Origin: Nageia nagi
Taxonomy: Eukaryota > Pinophyta
NCBI GenBank assembly: GCA_050084985.1
Contig: JBITNC010000001.1
Span: 135,780,001 to 135,844,000, forward strand
Length of the DNA stretch: 64,000 nucleotides
Direction of reading: 5' to 3'
In this document: one piece after another, positions 1-10,305 of the stretch
Layout: every line of letters starts with the position of its first letter
Numbering within the stretch: position 1 is the stretch's first letter
The notes under the pieces: model-generated
Seen by the model: the letters and a program-made list of their open reading frames with translations, nothing else
What the model was told of the DNA's origin: nothing
The model's database searches: none
Made by a program: the position numbers and the translations under genes

Positions 1-515
1 TTCCAAGATGAGGTGGATATAGGGGGTTAGTTACGACCTACGGTGGCTGTTCACTTCCTCTTACCAGCCTTGAAACATCTCATCCAAAATCTATAAATAC
101 AAGCCAATACAAAGCAAATAGGAGAGGAATAGAACCCAATTTTGAAGTAGGGTAATGCTGCCAAAATCTTGTGAGCTCATACCTTTTATTGTTTTATGCT
201 AGTTTCAATTTAATACATGTTATACATAGATGCTTTGATATTGTTGTCTTTTGCACGTGTGTAGGATTTATAGGTTGTCCACATCAAGGAAAGAAACAAG
301 CAAAATAAAAAACAATGGAGATCTAATACTCTTATTTTGGCAATGGCATTTGTAAAAGTACCTTCTAAGGGCATATTGTAGTTTGAACTAAATATCAATA
401 TCAATTTGCAATAACAACATTTATATCTATTTCATATTATTTGAGGTTCAGTGAAGGTTGAAGAATAATTTTATTGTATGTTATTCTACATTCCAGCTCC
501 ATTTTCACTGCAACA
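1..515 (+). repeat. 5' LTR of element A (3' part only)
   Basis: Bases 1-515 repeat 10618-11132 almost exactly, then the two copies diverge straight after the terminal CA. The upstream part of this LTR lies outside the window. The copy contains the TATA box and the transcribed R-U5 part. Confidence 0.93.
92..99 (+). promoter_or_regulatory. TATA box of the element A 5' LTR
   Basis: TATAAATA lies in the LTR and is repeated at 10709-10716 in the 3' LTR and, reversed, at 48591-48598 in the LTR of element C. Conservation in all three LTR copies supports use as the element's core promoter. Confidence 0.7.
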
Positions 516-540
516 TTCTAGCGCTAGAAGGAGGGCCCTT
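516..540 (+). other. Candidate primer-binding site of element A
   Basis: The G-rich stretch beginning TTCTAGCGCTAGAAGGAGGG follows the LTR end directly, where a primer-binding site must lie. It does not begin with TGG and I cannot assign a tRNA, so this rests mainly on position. Confidence 0.35.
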
Positions 541-668
541 TCGTTATTGATAGGGAGGTTTTGTGTTAAAACATTTTTACCTTTCTATTATCTGGTTTAT
601 TTGGATTTTTTCCGAATACTGACTTCAAATTTCGGGTTCTGTGCTTTTTTGGAACTCTATTGCAGAAA

Positions 669-760
669 CACCAGCGAATGGAATCAGACGCCGGTGACTG
701 TAATCAAACACCGACGACTCAAATGAAATGCCAGCATTCACTGTCTAAATGCCGATGACT
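669..760 (+). repeat. 20-bp ladder of CRCCGRYGACT-like motifs
   Basis: Five 11-base motifs start at 669, 689, 709, 729 and 750: CACCAGCGAAT, CGCCGGTGACT, CACCGACGACT, TGCCAGCATTC and TGCCGATGACT. The spacing is 20, 20, 20 and 21 bp. The same motif with the same spacing recurs in the LTR U3 of A and C and upstream of the antisense gene in C. Confidence 0.75.
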
Positions 761-1426
761 TAGACTCCAGGTCATTTTGTCTCTTTTTGCTATTTTTGGA
801 AAACAAAAAATGTATAAAATAAATATAAGGATACTTTTGAGTGTGATTTCTTTGCCTAGAATGCATATAGGAATGGGTAGAAAAGATTAAATGCATATAT
901 TTTATTAATTTATTTTATGTATAATGTTATGTATTTACTTTCATGTTTTGGGTGAAGGGTACGTACACATTAATATTTTTTATCTTGTCTACTTATGCTC
1001 TCCCTTTGCACTTCGTGCGATCTAAGGTGACCAGAATAGACTTGATAAGAAGGGATAATTAATTTTCTTTTCTTTCCTATTCACACTATCATTAATTGGG
1101 TTAATTTATCTACACATAATGACCTCTTACTAGTAAGAGGAGGTAATTTACTACACATAATACTTCCACAATTGGAAGGGTAAATGAATCACACTTAATT
1201 TGGAATGAACTTAAGGAAATAAATCGGGTTTTTGGGTAGTACAAATCACATTAAAAGGTTAATGAATTAGGGAAATTTGAATACACTAAGTACTTTCACT
1301 TAACGAAGTATGCTCTCACTTTTGTGCTTCGAGCGATCTTAAGTGATCAGAAATAAGTTAAGTGAGAGAGGTAAAATTTATTCACATTTTTGGAAACATA
1401 CTTCACATTAACACTCTTAAAGAGGT

Positions 1427-1600
1427 CTGCCCTTACCACTCCATTGGAGGTCGAAGGGAGGTGACTCTTGGAGGAGTAATTGAACCTCACTTAATTAATT
1501 TATCTACACTTAATGGCTTTTTACTAAGTCTGCTCTTACCACTCCATTGGAGGTCGAAGAGATATGTGACTAGTAAAAAAAGGAAATTTATCACATATAA
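1427..1600 (+). repeat. 103-bp direct repeat in the leader
   Basis: The string CTTACCACTCCATTGGAGGT occurs in two near-identical contexts near 1431 and 1534, a period of about 103 bp. Looser copies of neighbouring sequence (CTTCG-GCGATCT and CTTCCACA-TTGGAAGG-like pieces) extend the repetitive block back to about 1000. Confidence 0.6.
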
Positions 1601-2453
1601 AACTTCCACAGCTAGAAGGAGTTAATGAACATCATTAAGAGGATGGATAATGAATCACATTATAATTAAAAAGAACAACGGGGTTTATTAAGGTCAAGAT
1701 TCACTTAAAATAAACTTTGATTGCATCACATTAAGATAAGATAAATAAATGGACATGAATGTTTGGGAGGGTAGTATGCATAGATGTATTTTACTTGTTT
1801 AAATGCATTTCATAAGGCCTTAAAGGAATAATTGAACATTAACGAGTTGGATGTCATTACCAATCGTTAATTCTTACTTCTTTGTACCCACCGACATAAC
1901 ACACTTGAAGCCATAGAGCTAGTTACGCTTGGAGGTAATGACCAAGGTGACTTTACTTTAGGTAGGAGTCAAAAAAGGAGACTCATCTAGAACCAAGCCA
2001 AAAGCCATAGAGACTTGTAAACATTATTTAGAATTACCCAACCTACCTTGTTTAACACTTGACTAGTCAAAACAAATTAGGAAAATTAAAAGACTAAAAT
2101 TAACAACTCATATCGTTCATTTAACTCAGATATTAAAAATATGTGAAAACTTAAAAAAGATAATCACATCGTTAAAAGTAAGCTTGCATATAGGATGTTT
2201 GTGCATCAAATTGTTTTCTCGAAAACATAATATAAAAGATAAAAATAAAACTTCTTTTACGATGTTTGTTTATGTGTTCAAAAACTGAATTGACATGTTT
2301 CATTTATGGAATGATATAATAGGTCATACAAAGGAATAGGTTTAAAAGACAATTAAAAGTTGATTTTATTTAAGTTTTTTACTTTGAACCCCCTTTGTAA
2401 CAAATAGAAACATAGGCATGTGTCAGTTACTCTAGATCCATACAAATTTTGAG

Positions 2454-3596
2454 TTGTTGAGAACAATTAAAAGGCCTTTGAATTTTATCATTATGAGGTT
2501 TGTCTTGGTTGCACTTTTAAATTATGTTCCTTTTCCTATCAAAGTAAAACCAAAAATACAAAGACTATGGTCACATCTTGCCAAGTCAACTTTAGATACT
2601 TATTCTACTTCAAAGGTCATGAAGAATGATTTTTATGTTGACATTGAAAAGCTTTTAGCATATTTAGCAAAGATAGAACAATGTACTATACCTCTTCTTC
2701 AATCCTCAGAAAGCATTGTTAGATCTCATGAAGAGCTAGAGTATAGTTCTTCCATTCCTTCGCCCTCATCATGGGATGAGTTTAGCACTGAAAATAATGA
2801 GCCCATCATAAAGATTGAAAACTCATCGACACATCTCATCAAATTAAAATCTTGTTGTGAATCTCTTGTTGAGACTATCAAATCTAATGAATCCAGTTTA
2901 CCTTGGGATGAATATGATATTAAAGAAGAGGAGTTTGACATGAATCTTGAGGATCTTTCAGAGCATTCTTCAGAATTGCAATTTCACTCTCCTCCCCTTC
3001 TTGAGGCTACAAGACCTTCTATTGATTCCCATGAATCTCATGATATTCTTGAGTTCAAGGATGAAACTTGTTCACTCTCATCACAAGTAGAAATTGGAGA
3101 GCCTCACATAAGAACTAAAAAATCCATAGATCATATTATTGAATCTCAAGAATTTCAATCACAAAGAAATGAAAAATATAAAAATAAAATTTCCAAAGCT
3201 AACACACATGAGCTTAGGAATGAACATCCATGTGGGGAAATAACACATCATGATGATGGTACAAAGTTTTATGAGGATGAATGTTGTTCAAACCCACTAA
3301 AAATACCTTCAAAATATCAAACTAGCTTGATGAAAAATTGGGAATGTGATAAAGAAGATAGCCCTACAACAAATAAATTACTTAGGAATATTTTCTATGA
3401 TGAAAAAGCTAAGAATATTTTGCAAAGGGAATCCCATAAACAACAACAAGCATGTTCTTCTCATGATCAACATGACAAAACCTTCAATGAGTTTGTCGAC
3501 AAAATGAGACAAGAAGAGATGAGGCAAAAACATGATGTAAAAAACCTATGCAAACCAAAAGAGTCAAGCTTGGGCGCAATTATCATCACCACTTAA
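2454..3596 (+). CDS. ORF1 of element A, 380 aa, unknown function
   Basis: This open frame of 380 codons lies between the leader and gag and is absent from element C. A short hydrophobic N-terminus (about residues 9-28, containing MRFVLVALLNYVPFPI) could be a signal or membrane segment. The rest is hydrophilic, rich in Ser, Glu, Lys and His, with an acidic middle and a basic, Gln-rich C-terminal part (about 320-365). I recognise no enzyme motif. Its last codons overlap, in the +1 frame, a gag-like reading that continues past 3598, so ORF1 may once have been the N-terminal part of gag, or a separate ORF1 as in Ogre elements. It is uninterrupted although the gag and protease behind it are broken, which may mean constraint or chance. 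Confidence 0.55.
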   Translation: MLRTIKRPLNFIIMRFVLVALLNYVPFPIKVKPKIQRLWSHLAKSTLDTYSTSKVMKNDFYVDIEKLLAYLAKIEQCTIPLLQSSESIVRSHEELEYSSSIPSPSSWDEFSTENNEPIIKIENSSTHLIKLKSCCESLVETIKSNESSLPWDEYDIKEEEFDMNLEDLSEHSSELQFHSPPLLEATRPSIDSHESHDILEFKDETCSLSSQVEIGEPHIRTKKSIDHIIESQEFQSQRNEKYKNKISKANTHELRNEHPCGEITHHDDGTKFYEDECCSNPLKIPSKYQTSLMKNWECDKEDSPTTNKLLRNIFYDEKAKNILQRESHKQQQACSSHDQHDKTFNEFVDKMRQEEMRQKHDVKNLCKPKESSLGAIIITT

Positions 3597-3597
3597 T

Positions 3598-5416
3598 TAC
3601 CAAGTATGGATATATCAATACTCTTACTCTAATCAACAAAGAGAATTGCCTCTCGAAAGCTTAGATTATCAACCTCAAAGCCCCTCTTCACAAGCTAGGA
3701 TAACTGACCCCACCTATCAAAAAACACTTCATAGGGCTAAGTCTTGTATGGAAGATTTTGATAGAATGACCTTGTATTCAGTAAAAACCTCATAAACAAC
3801 TCCTCAATGTAAGATCTCAAACAAATTCTTCTATGATCCTTACTCCTATGAGAAACCCTCATCGCAAGAAAAATGTAGAAAAGCTTTAGCTAAACAATTC
3901 AAGATAGGAGAGATACCCTCTTTTGCGGAGTTGGAGGCAAAGAGAAAACACATAGAGAGAGATTGTGAAGAAACTATAAAATTTAGTAAAAGATATGAAG
4001 ATGTTAAATATAAGTTAAAAGAGGAAGCCAAACTTAAGGAAAAGAATATAGAACTTAAAGAAAAATAAAAGCAAGAGCTTGACAAACAACGACAAATTTT
4101 TGATAAGGTAAAATAAGAAGTTCGAGATAGTTGGTTACTTCATGAGAAGTCTCAACAAAATAAAGTACAACCATCTACAACTCTTAGAAATTTAATGCAA
4201 GGGCATCATTTACCTTCTAATCTTCCATCATTACAATCTTCATTGTTGTCAAGATCTTCTTCTGATGATGAATCCTATAATTCAGACCTAAAGTCAGAAA
4301 GAGAGACCAATCATAGAAGATACCGAAAACATCCTCAGGGTAGTTGGACAGATAAAGAATTAGAAGATTTCATGAAGGATTTCATGAATAAAGAAATGAA
4401 CATATCAAGGTTCAAGAAGTTGACATATGATAATATTTGCAATGAACCCATCCATCCAAGTGTCCCTAAGAAGAAATTACCTCACAACTTTGAAATACCT
4501 AAGATAATTCCTTTTACAGGAAATGAGGATCCTAAGGAACATTTAAGGCGGTTTAAGTTTTCAAATTACCTAATTTCTAATGATGAGGACTTGATGATAC
4601 ATTTTTTTCCCCATGACGCTTGCAGCCCAAGCCTTGGAATGGTATAATAATTTGCCACGACATAGTATTTATTCATTTCCTCAATTGGCAAACTTGTTCT
4701 TACAACATTTTAGGATTTATATCAAAGAGGAATCTTCTATTACAGATCTTGTAGAACTAAAACAATCTCAGAATGAATCAATTGTTGACTTTGTTTCACG
4801 ATGGAGGGATATACTCTATGGCATGCCCTATACCTTACCTCAGGAGGAGTTAGTTAAATTATTTAGTCAAAATTGTTTAAGGCCTATAGCTAGTATATTA
4901 CAAGTCCAACGATATAATACTCTGGAAGAAGTTATTGCTCAGGCAGTTATAATTGAGAAGGTAAAAATTGAATATGGTGAAATAAAAATTATGAGAAAAG
5001 AAAAATATAACAAAAATGAGTATTGTAATTATCACCATCAAAGAGGTCATAGTACAAAAAGCTGTCTTGCATTGAGAAATAGAACTCAAAATTCAATCAA
5101 AGATAATAACTTCGAAGTTGAAGACCATACTTCTATTTCAAATCAAAATTTAGAAAATTATCAAGACTCACTTCCTTCATATCAAGTAAATGAAGTATCT
5201 ATTGTACCTAATTACAGTCAAGTGACACCCACCTGGAATCCAAGTAATCAACCTATTGTAAAAATAGTTGAAGTTGATACTGGAACTCAAAACATACAAG
5301 AAAAACAAATTGATATATCATATAATCAAAAATCCAAAATGCAAGTTCCTCCATTGGTACATCAGCCTATAATTTCTTTTTATGACCATGAGAGACAATG
5401 GTCAAGTAAATGGTAA
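3598..5416 (+). pseudogene. gag: gag of element A, broken
   Basis: The frame running from 3598 to 4647 encodes a Lys/Glu-rich, probably coiled-coil segment (about 3860-4130) and then the start of the retrotransposon gag domain (DKELEDFMKDFMNKEM, NICNEPIHPSVPKKKLP), closely matching gag of element C. In-frame TAA stops lie near 3793, 4066 and 4114. At the T/C run near 4600-4612 the frame shifts; the gag domain continues from 4613 (ALEWYNNLP). A knuckle YCNYHHQRGHSTKSC follows near 5025-5070, the CxYHx3GHxTx2C form typical of Tat gag. Gag would form the particle and bind element RNA. The product cannot be made intact from this copy. Confidence 0.85.
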
Positions 5417-6267
5417 AATTGTTAAGAGGATATTAATAGATGAAGGGTCAGATGTCAATATCATATCTACATTAGCATATCACAAATTGAATCTTCCTTT
5501 CTCTCATATTTCTTTACCATCATTACAAATAAAAGCATTTAATAATGCCTTATGTTCAACAATAGGGGTCGATAGTGTTACCCATCACCATTGGATGTAA
5601 GACGATACAAACATCATTATATATCATCGAAGGAAACATTGAACAATTTAATATTCTTTTAGGTAGACCATGGATTCAAGAAATGGAATGTGTCCCATCT
5701 ACATTTCATGGTTGTCTAAAATACATTCATGAGGGAGTACTCCATTGTGTACGAAGAGATGAAAATCCATACTCACATTATAATATTACAAAATCATCGA
5801 AAACGAAACTTCCTATGCAAAATTCAAAGGGGAAATCATCATCCACCTTTGCTAGGCAAGGGCATAATCATAAAGATATGAGATGGAAATTAAAATCCAA
5901 AGATGATTACAATGATGGAATGCAATCATTGAAACAACCTAAGAGGGTGGTAGATCATATGATGAAAGAAAACCTAAAGCCTAAGTCAATAAAATATGAT
6001 AAGTATGGACATCATGTTTATCATCATCACTTGGGGCATGATACTAAACATTGCCAACAATTAAATCATGCCCTTCACAATTTGATGGATGATAGACGAT
6101 TTGAATTAGATATACCTTTATTGATAGATAACAATTTACATCATCTACAAAATACATACATACATTCCACACAATTAAACAATGATGAATTGTGTTATTT
6201 GCGTAAGGATATTCAATCTCCTTCACATCATTCACATTGGGGCAGTCGTCCCCCATCTTACTTTTGA
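5382..6267 (+). pseudogene. Aspartic protease of element A plus a second zinc-knuckle-like segment, broken
   Basis: The active-site motif LIDEGSDVNII lies near 5430-5465, in a frame different from gag, and the C-terminal protease part (ILLGRPWIQEMECVP) continues in a third frame from 5575; both breaks are relative to the single frame in element C. After the protease the frame runs on to a basic region and a second knuckle-like motif, VYHHHLGHDTKHC (about 6017-6055), in which His precedes the pattern where Cys is usual. The frame ends at 6267 with no reverse transcriptase behind it. The family would use the protease to mature gag-pol. Confidence 0.8.
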
Positions 6268-6311
6268 TCTCCTCATGTTTTACATAGATCACATTGGGGC
6301 AATTGCCCTCC
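6233..6311 (+). repeat. Pair of short hairpins at the end of the coding region
   Basis: CACATTGG followed by a GGGG/CCCC stem occurs at about 6233-6254 and again, 57 bp later, at about 6290-6311, where the core GGGCAATTGCCC is a perfect palindrome. An 18-A run (6317-6334) follows. Function unknown. Confidence 0.5.
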
Positions 6312-6830
6312 ATCATAAAAAAAAAAAAAAAAAATCATCATCAAAACATGATTTAGAAATCACACAAACATCAAAATATGATTAAAAACTAAAATGATCA
6401 TATCTGATTTTGAAATAGGTTATAATATGTTTATTGCATTTCCATGTTTTCCCCTTTTTCCACCTCATATTCATCCCCATTATGTTGGAATATTTGAGTA
6501 TTAGATTATATTCTAACAATTCATCAAGGCATATATACTATACATTATCCATGATCACTTCCATACCATTATACAAATATGTTTAATACTTATTGTAAAA
6601 GAAATAGTTTATGAAATTAATATTCTTATTGACTTTACCAACCTTCATCATGAAATTCTTGAAACTTTGGATGATAAACAAACATGACTATGATACACTT
6701 AAGGTTATTACAGACTCATACACATCTTCACATTTAAATAATCTTAAAACAGTCAAGAATGAGGTGTTACATGAGCATGATTTCGAGTGAAATTATTACA
6801 TGTTCATCCTATTATTCGCTTCATCTCGAA

Positions 6831-6899
6831 CCCAAGAATCATTTGATAGTTTTACAAAAAAAAAAAAAAAAGGGAGAAAGTGCTACAATGATTCTTGGG
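6831..6899 (+). other. Conserved hairpin 1 (13-bp stem, A-rich loop)
   Basis: CCCAAGAATCATT (6831-6843) is the perfect inverse of AATGATTCTTGGG (6887-6899). The loop contains a run of 16 A (6856-6871). Element C has the same hairpin, reversed, at 53874-53937 with a 14-bp stem and a T-rich loop on the plus strand. Confidence 0.8.
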
Positions 6900-6922
6900 A
6901 TATAGCGAGATCGAGGGTTAAT

Positions 6923-6959
6923 CCTCATCAGGGCTATGGACGCCTGTATGGCAATGGGG
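6923..6959 (+). other. Conserved hairpin 2 (6-bp stem, 25-nt loop)
   Basis: CCTCAT (6923-6928) pairs with ATGGGG (6954-6959; one G-U pair as RNA) around a 25-nt loop containing CTATGGACGCCTG. Element C has two tandem copies with different but still complementary stems and the same loop length. Confidence 0.7.
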
Positions 6960-8099
6960 CATACCTTACAAGTGGCGACATGTCCATATTGGTTAGCGAC
7001 CTTCTTTCCTATGGACCTCTGTACATTTCATATGGATGAACTAGCTTATATATTTTATGCTCTTGTGACATTTAGTTTGAGATTGTCTAGAGATGGAAAT
7101 AAACATCATTGCACACACATGAGTCTATGATAATTTTGAGAACATCATGACTTTGTTTTATATCATCTAAAGAAGAAAAAATCTAATGGTGATTGGTTAA
7201 TATGGTCAACTTGAATATTATGATCATTACATTTCTTCATCATCCCATACTATTTATTATTACATAGTAATTAATATTACACTTATATTTATCAATGCCT
7301 TGATGAGTTGATTAGTTTATCTCTCTAAATACTCAATACATCCTATGTCTATTCATTTGTCATACTATTTTCATATTAACATCCACCACCACCCCATACA
7401 CATTATACTATACCAACTTTCATATTTTATTATCCAACATCCATATATTTTCTAATCCATCTTTATCGATTATTAAATTGGAGGTGCTTCCATATTATTT
7501 GAGAAAAAGAACGAGTACTTGCTCTCCCCATTAATATGGGAGTCAACATTGTTGTTGTTAAAACCTTTTTGCTTCTATTCTTATCTACAAGTTTAAGCAA
7601 GAAATTGTCCTTAGTAGATTGATAAAAGTCAACCCTAGAACATTGTTAAATTTTATAGCTTCCATTATTCTTTGGGATCGAGAATAAGAAATTATTCTCC
7701 CCATTGAATTGGAAGTCAATGTTCTTTTCCTATCATATCCCATCCATTTCAACCCCTTAGAACATCGTTAAAAAGCTTCCATCATTCCTTGGGATCGAGA
7801 GTAAGAAATTGCTCTTCCCTTGGAATTAGAAGTCGATGTTCTTCTTCCCTTTCATTCATTATCATCTACCCATAAATTGAATGTGTGCTACATCTTGTTC
7901 CATATCCTTTTGTACATGTTATCATAAAATAAAAAGTATTAGTAGCCAAGTTTGGTAAACGATACAATCTAATACTACAATTTTTCAAATCATTATCCTT
8001 AAATTTGAAGATATTTAAGAAAATCAAAATCAACATTTAAAAAATAAAAATACAATAATAATCCCATACGTCTTTAATGGGATAATTGTTATCGTCATA

Positions 8100-10150
8100 T
8101 TCCTCATCATGAATCTTTGATGATATCAAATTATAAACAATTCCATCCTGAAATCTTTGATAATGACTTTGCAAGAAATGATAATGAAACCCATTCTACT
8201 GGGGCAAATAGCAGAATTATCAAACATTAAAATGTTATCTACTTTGAAAAGACTCCACGTCACATACATGCTAATGGCAAAGAGCCTATGGAATAAAGTG
8301 TTCTATGAAATAGCATATGTAGGCAAGCATGAATACCTAGTAAGGTGTAGAACCTGTTTTCAAAATACTTCGATTGCGAAAATTCAAAAAGTTTATGTTT
8401 GATTATAACTTGGGGCAACTATGATTATCCATGACCCAAAGCAAATTATTTGCCTCTACCATCAACCAACAAAATCAAGATTTAAAATATTCGTACATAA
8501 GTTGATAAACTCAAGTGTACAAGTCTTGACTTAACCACTTACCAACCTCAAGTATATTATCACTTACTTATTAGCCTAGTGGTATATGTATAAGTATACA
8601 ATAATAACATATTAGTTTGTTTGTATCTTCTTAAGATACATGACTATGTTTGCTCACCACATCATGCAATAAACATGCAAACTCGATCATAAATAATTTC
8701 ATCATGAATCCTTGATAAGACAAACACCATTTATTGTTTATGATCTTACAATGAATCATGAACTTCTTAGTTCAAATCATATGTCATGTTATGCATGTTT
8801 AGCGATCACTTATTGTTATACGTATTCAGGAAACACTAGTCATCAAAAAACATGATTCCAATGATTTTTGTAAAACCTATTCTTCTAGAGTATTAACATA
8901 ATAATCAAAATTCAAATCAGTGTACACAAAGGGGACTTCATGTCATATACCTGACTCGGCTCCATACGCTTCCTTGGGATAAACACAAGACACCCGTGTA
9001 ATGATATATGGAAACAAGCCTTTAGTACCTATTTGGTTCACAACCAATGTGTGTTCAAAATACTTCAATTGCAAAGCTCAAGAAATCATACCTAGATAAT
9101 TGGGGTAAATACAACTTCCCATGACCTAAAATCAAACCTTATGTCCACCTATAAATGATTGAAACAATAAGGTTAGAATCATTCGTACATTCATCTTACT
9201 TCTTCACTAGCTAATATGCATTAGTTTTTTGAACAGTCTATCATCATCATCACTGATGTCATTAGTCAGTTCAAAAAGGGCCATAATGCTAAGATCAACA
9301 CCACAATCAAAGCAAGCCCATGATCACATATTAAGACCATGGCGACATCTCTTTTAAAATGTAACCAAAACATTGTTAATTACAAAATCAAAAGTTATAT
9401 GTCTACTCACGGTTAAGGTAATTAAGATTGCCTATAACCTAAAATAAGATATTTATGCTCAATATGATTCTAAAAGACTTATGCAAAAGATCATCATGAA
9501 ACCCATTCTGCTGGGTCAAAAGCAGAGAAAAATGAAAGATGACTTGTATATACAAAACAAGCTTCCTATCACATACTCGCTTCGGCATGCGGAGACAAAC
9601 TAGAGTCTTGTCACGCAACTACCATAAATAGCACATAGTATGGAGATTGACACAAGTGTAGTTTTGATGTATTACAATATCATTTTCAAAATGTATCAAT
9701 TGCAAAAGTTAAAAAATCATATTCAGCCATGGCAAGGGCTATCCTCATGACAACACCGGATGATGAAATATGTATAAATAACAAGTTTTGATTTAGAGAA
9801 GCTATAATTATATCCTACCAAAAGATCTTAAGCTTTATACGAAAAAGATTTTGATGATATTTCTTAAAAATATCGTTAACATTTACAAATATCAAAGAAG
9901 ATAAAATGTGATGTATCATTGTTACAGGAGATCATCTTGAAACCCCGTTGTCGGGACAAAGGACAACACCATCCAAACCCATATACTAAAGGGGACTTAT
10001 ACAGTACATGTGCACTTAGACATGCAGAATGACATAATAGAAATGTCATCTAGCTGTCATACAAGCTCAACACATTGTCATACCGAAAACAGTCACTGCT
10101 GAAGTATATTCAAATTTGTTTTCAAAACTACATCAAATGTAAAATGAAAA
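8100..10150 (+). repeat. Diverged repeat array in the 3' noncoding region of element A
   Basis: At least four degenerate units recur, recognisable near 8170-8450, 8920-9130, 9489-9780 and 9939-10150. Shared pieces are GAAACCC-TT-GGG-CAAA at the unit start, a GGGGACTT/CACATAC stretch, and TTTCAAAATAC-TCAATTGC later. Variable tandem repeats in this position are known in Tat/Ogre-type elements. The last unit is also present in element C (about 49200-49440, reversed). Confidence 0.65.
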
Positions 10151-10290
10151 CACATTTTATCATAATTTGATTCATCTAAGAAATTGAATCAAAAACTAAT
10201 ATCATAAAAAGGCAACAATAAATAATCAAGCAACAAAGCTTCCCACTCTATGTTTTTGAAATCATCAACCGTATTTTCGGTTGATAATTT

Positions 10291-10305
10291 CAAAAAGGGG
10301 CAAAA
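10291..10305 (+). other. Polypurine tract of element A
   Basis: CAAAAAGGGGCAAAA sits directly before the LTR start TGTAGACACC. The same tract borders the LTR of element C at 49026-49040 (reversed). It would prime plus-strand DNA synthesis. Confidence 0.8.

Larger units (their letters stand above)
516..2453 (+). other. Long untranslated leader of element A
   Basis: There is no convincing gene in this 1.9 kb. It holds a 20-bp-periodic motif ladder (669-760) and a block with internal direct repeats (about 1000-1640). The stretch at about 1940-2270 is shared with the leader of element C at the right edge of the window (reverse strand, about 63690-64000). After about 2272 the two elements diverge: C goes straight into gag whereas A continues into an extra ORF. 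Confidence 0.7.
6335..8100 (+). other. 3' noncoding region of element A, proximal part
   Basis: No gene is seen. It contains the conserved hairpin module at 6831-6959 and a degenerate tandem repeat of roughly 118 bp at about 7480-7850, whose copies share GCTTCCAT-ATT and TTGGGATCGAGA-TAAGAAATT followed by a T-C-rich stretch. The rest is AT-rich and without pattern that I can support. Confidence 0.6.

Noticed and set aside
6317-6334. A18 run as the tail of a retrogene or a non-LTR element
   Set aside because: No target site duplication and no upstream LINE or processed gene; the upstream text is the protease-knuckle reading of element A.
8157-8402. 81-codon ORF in the 3' region of element A
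   Set aside because: Falls on a repeat unit, is not kept in the other units, and shows no recognisable motif.
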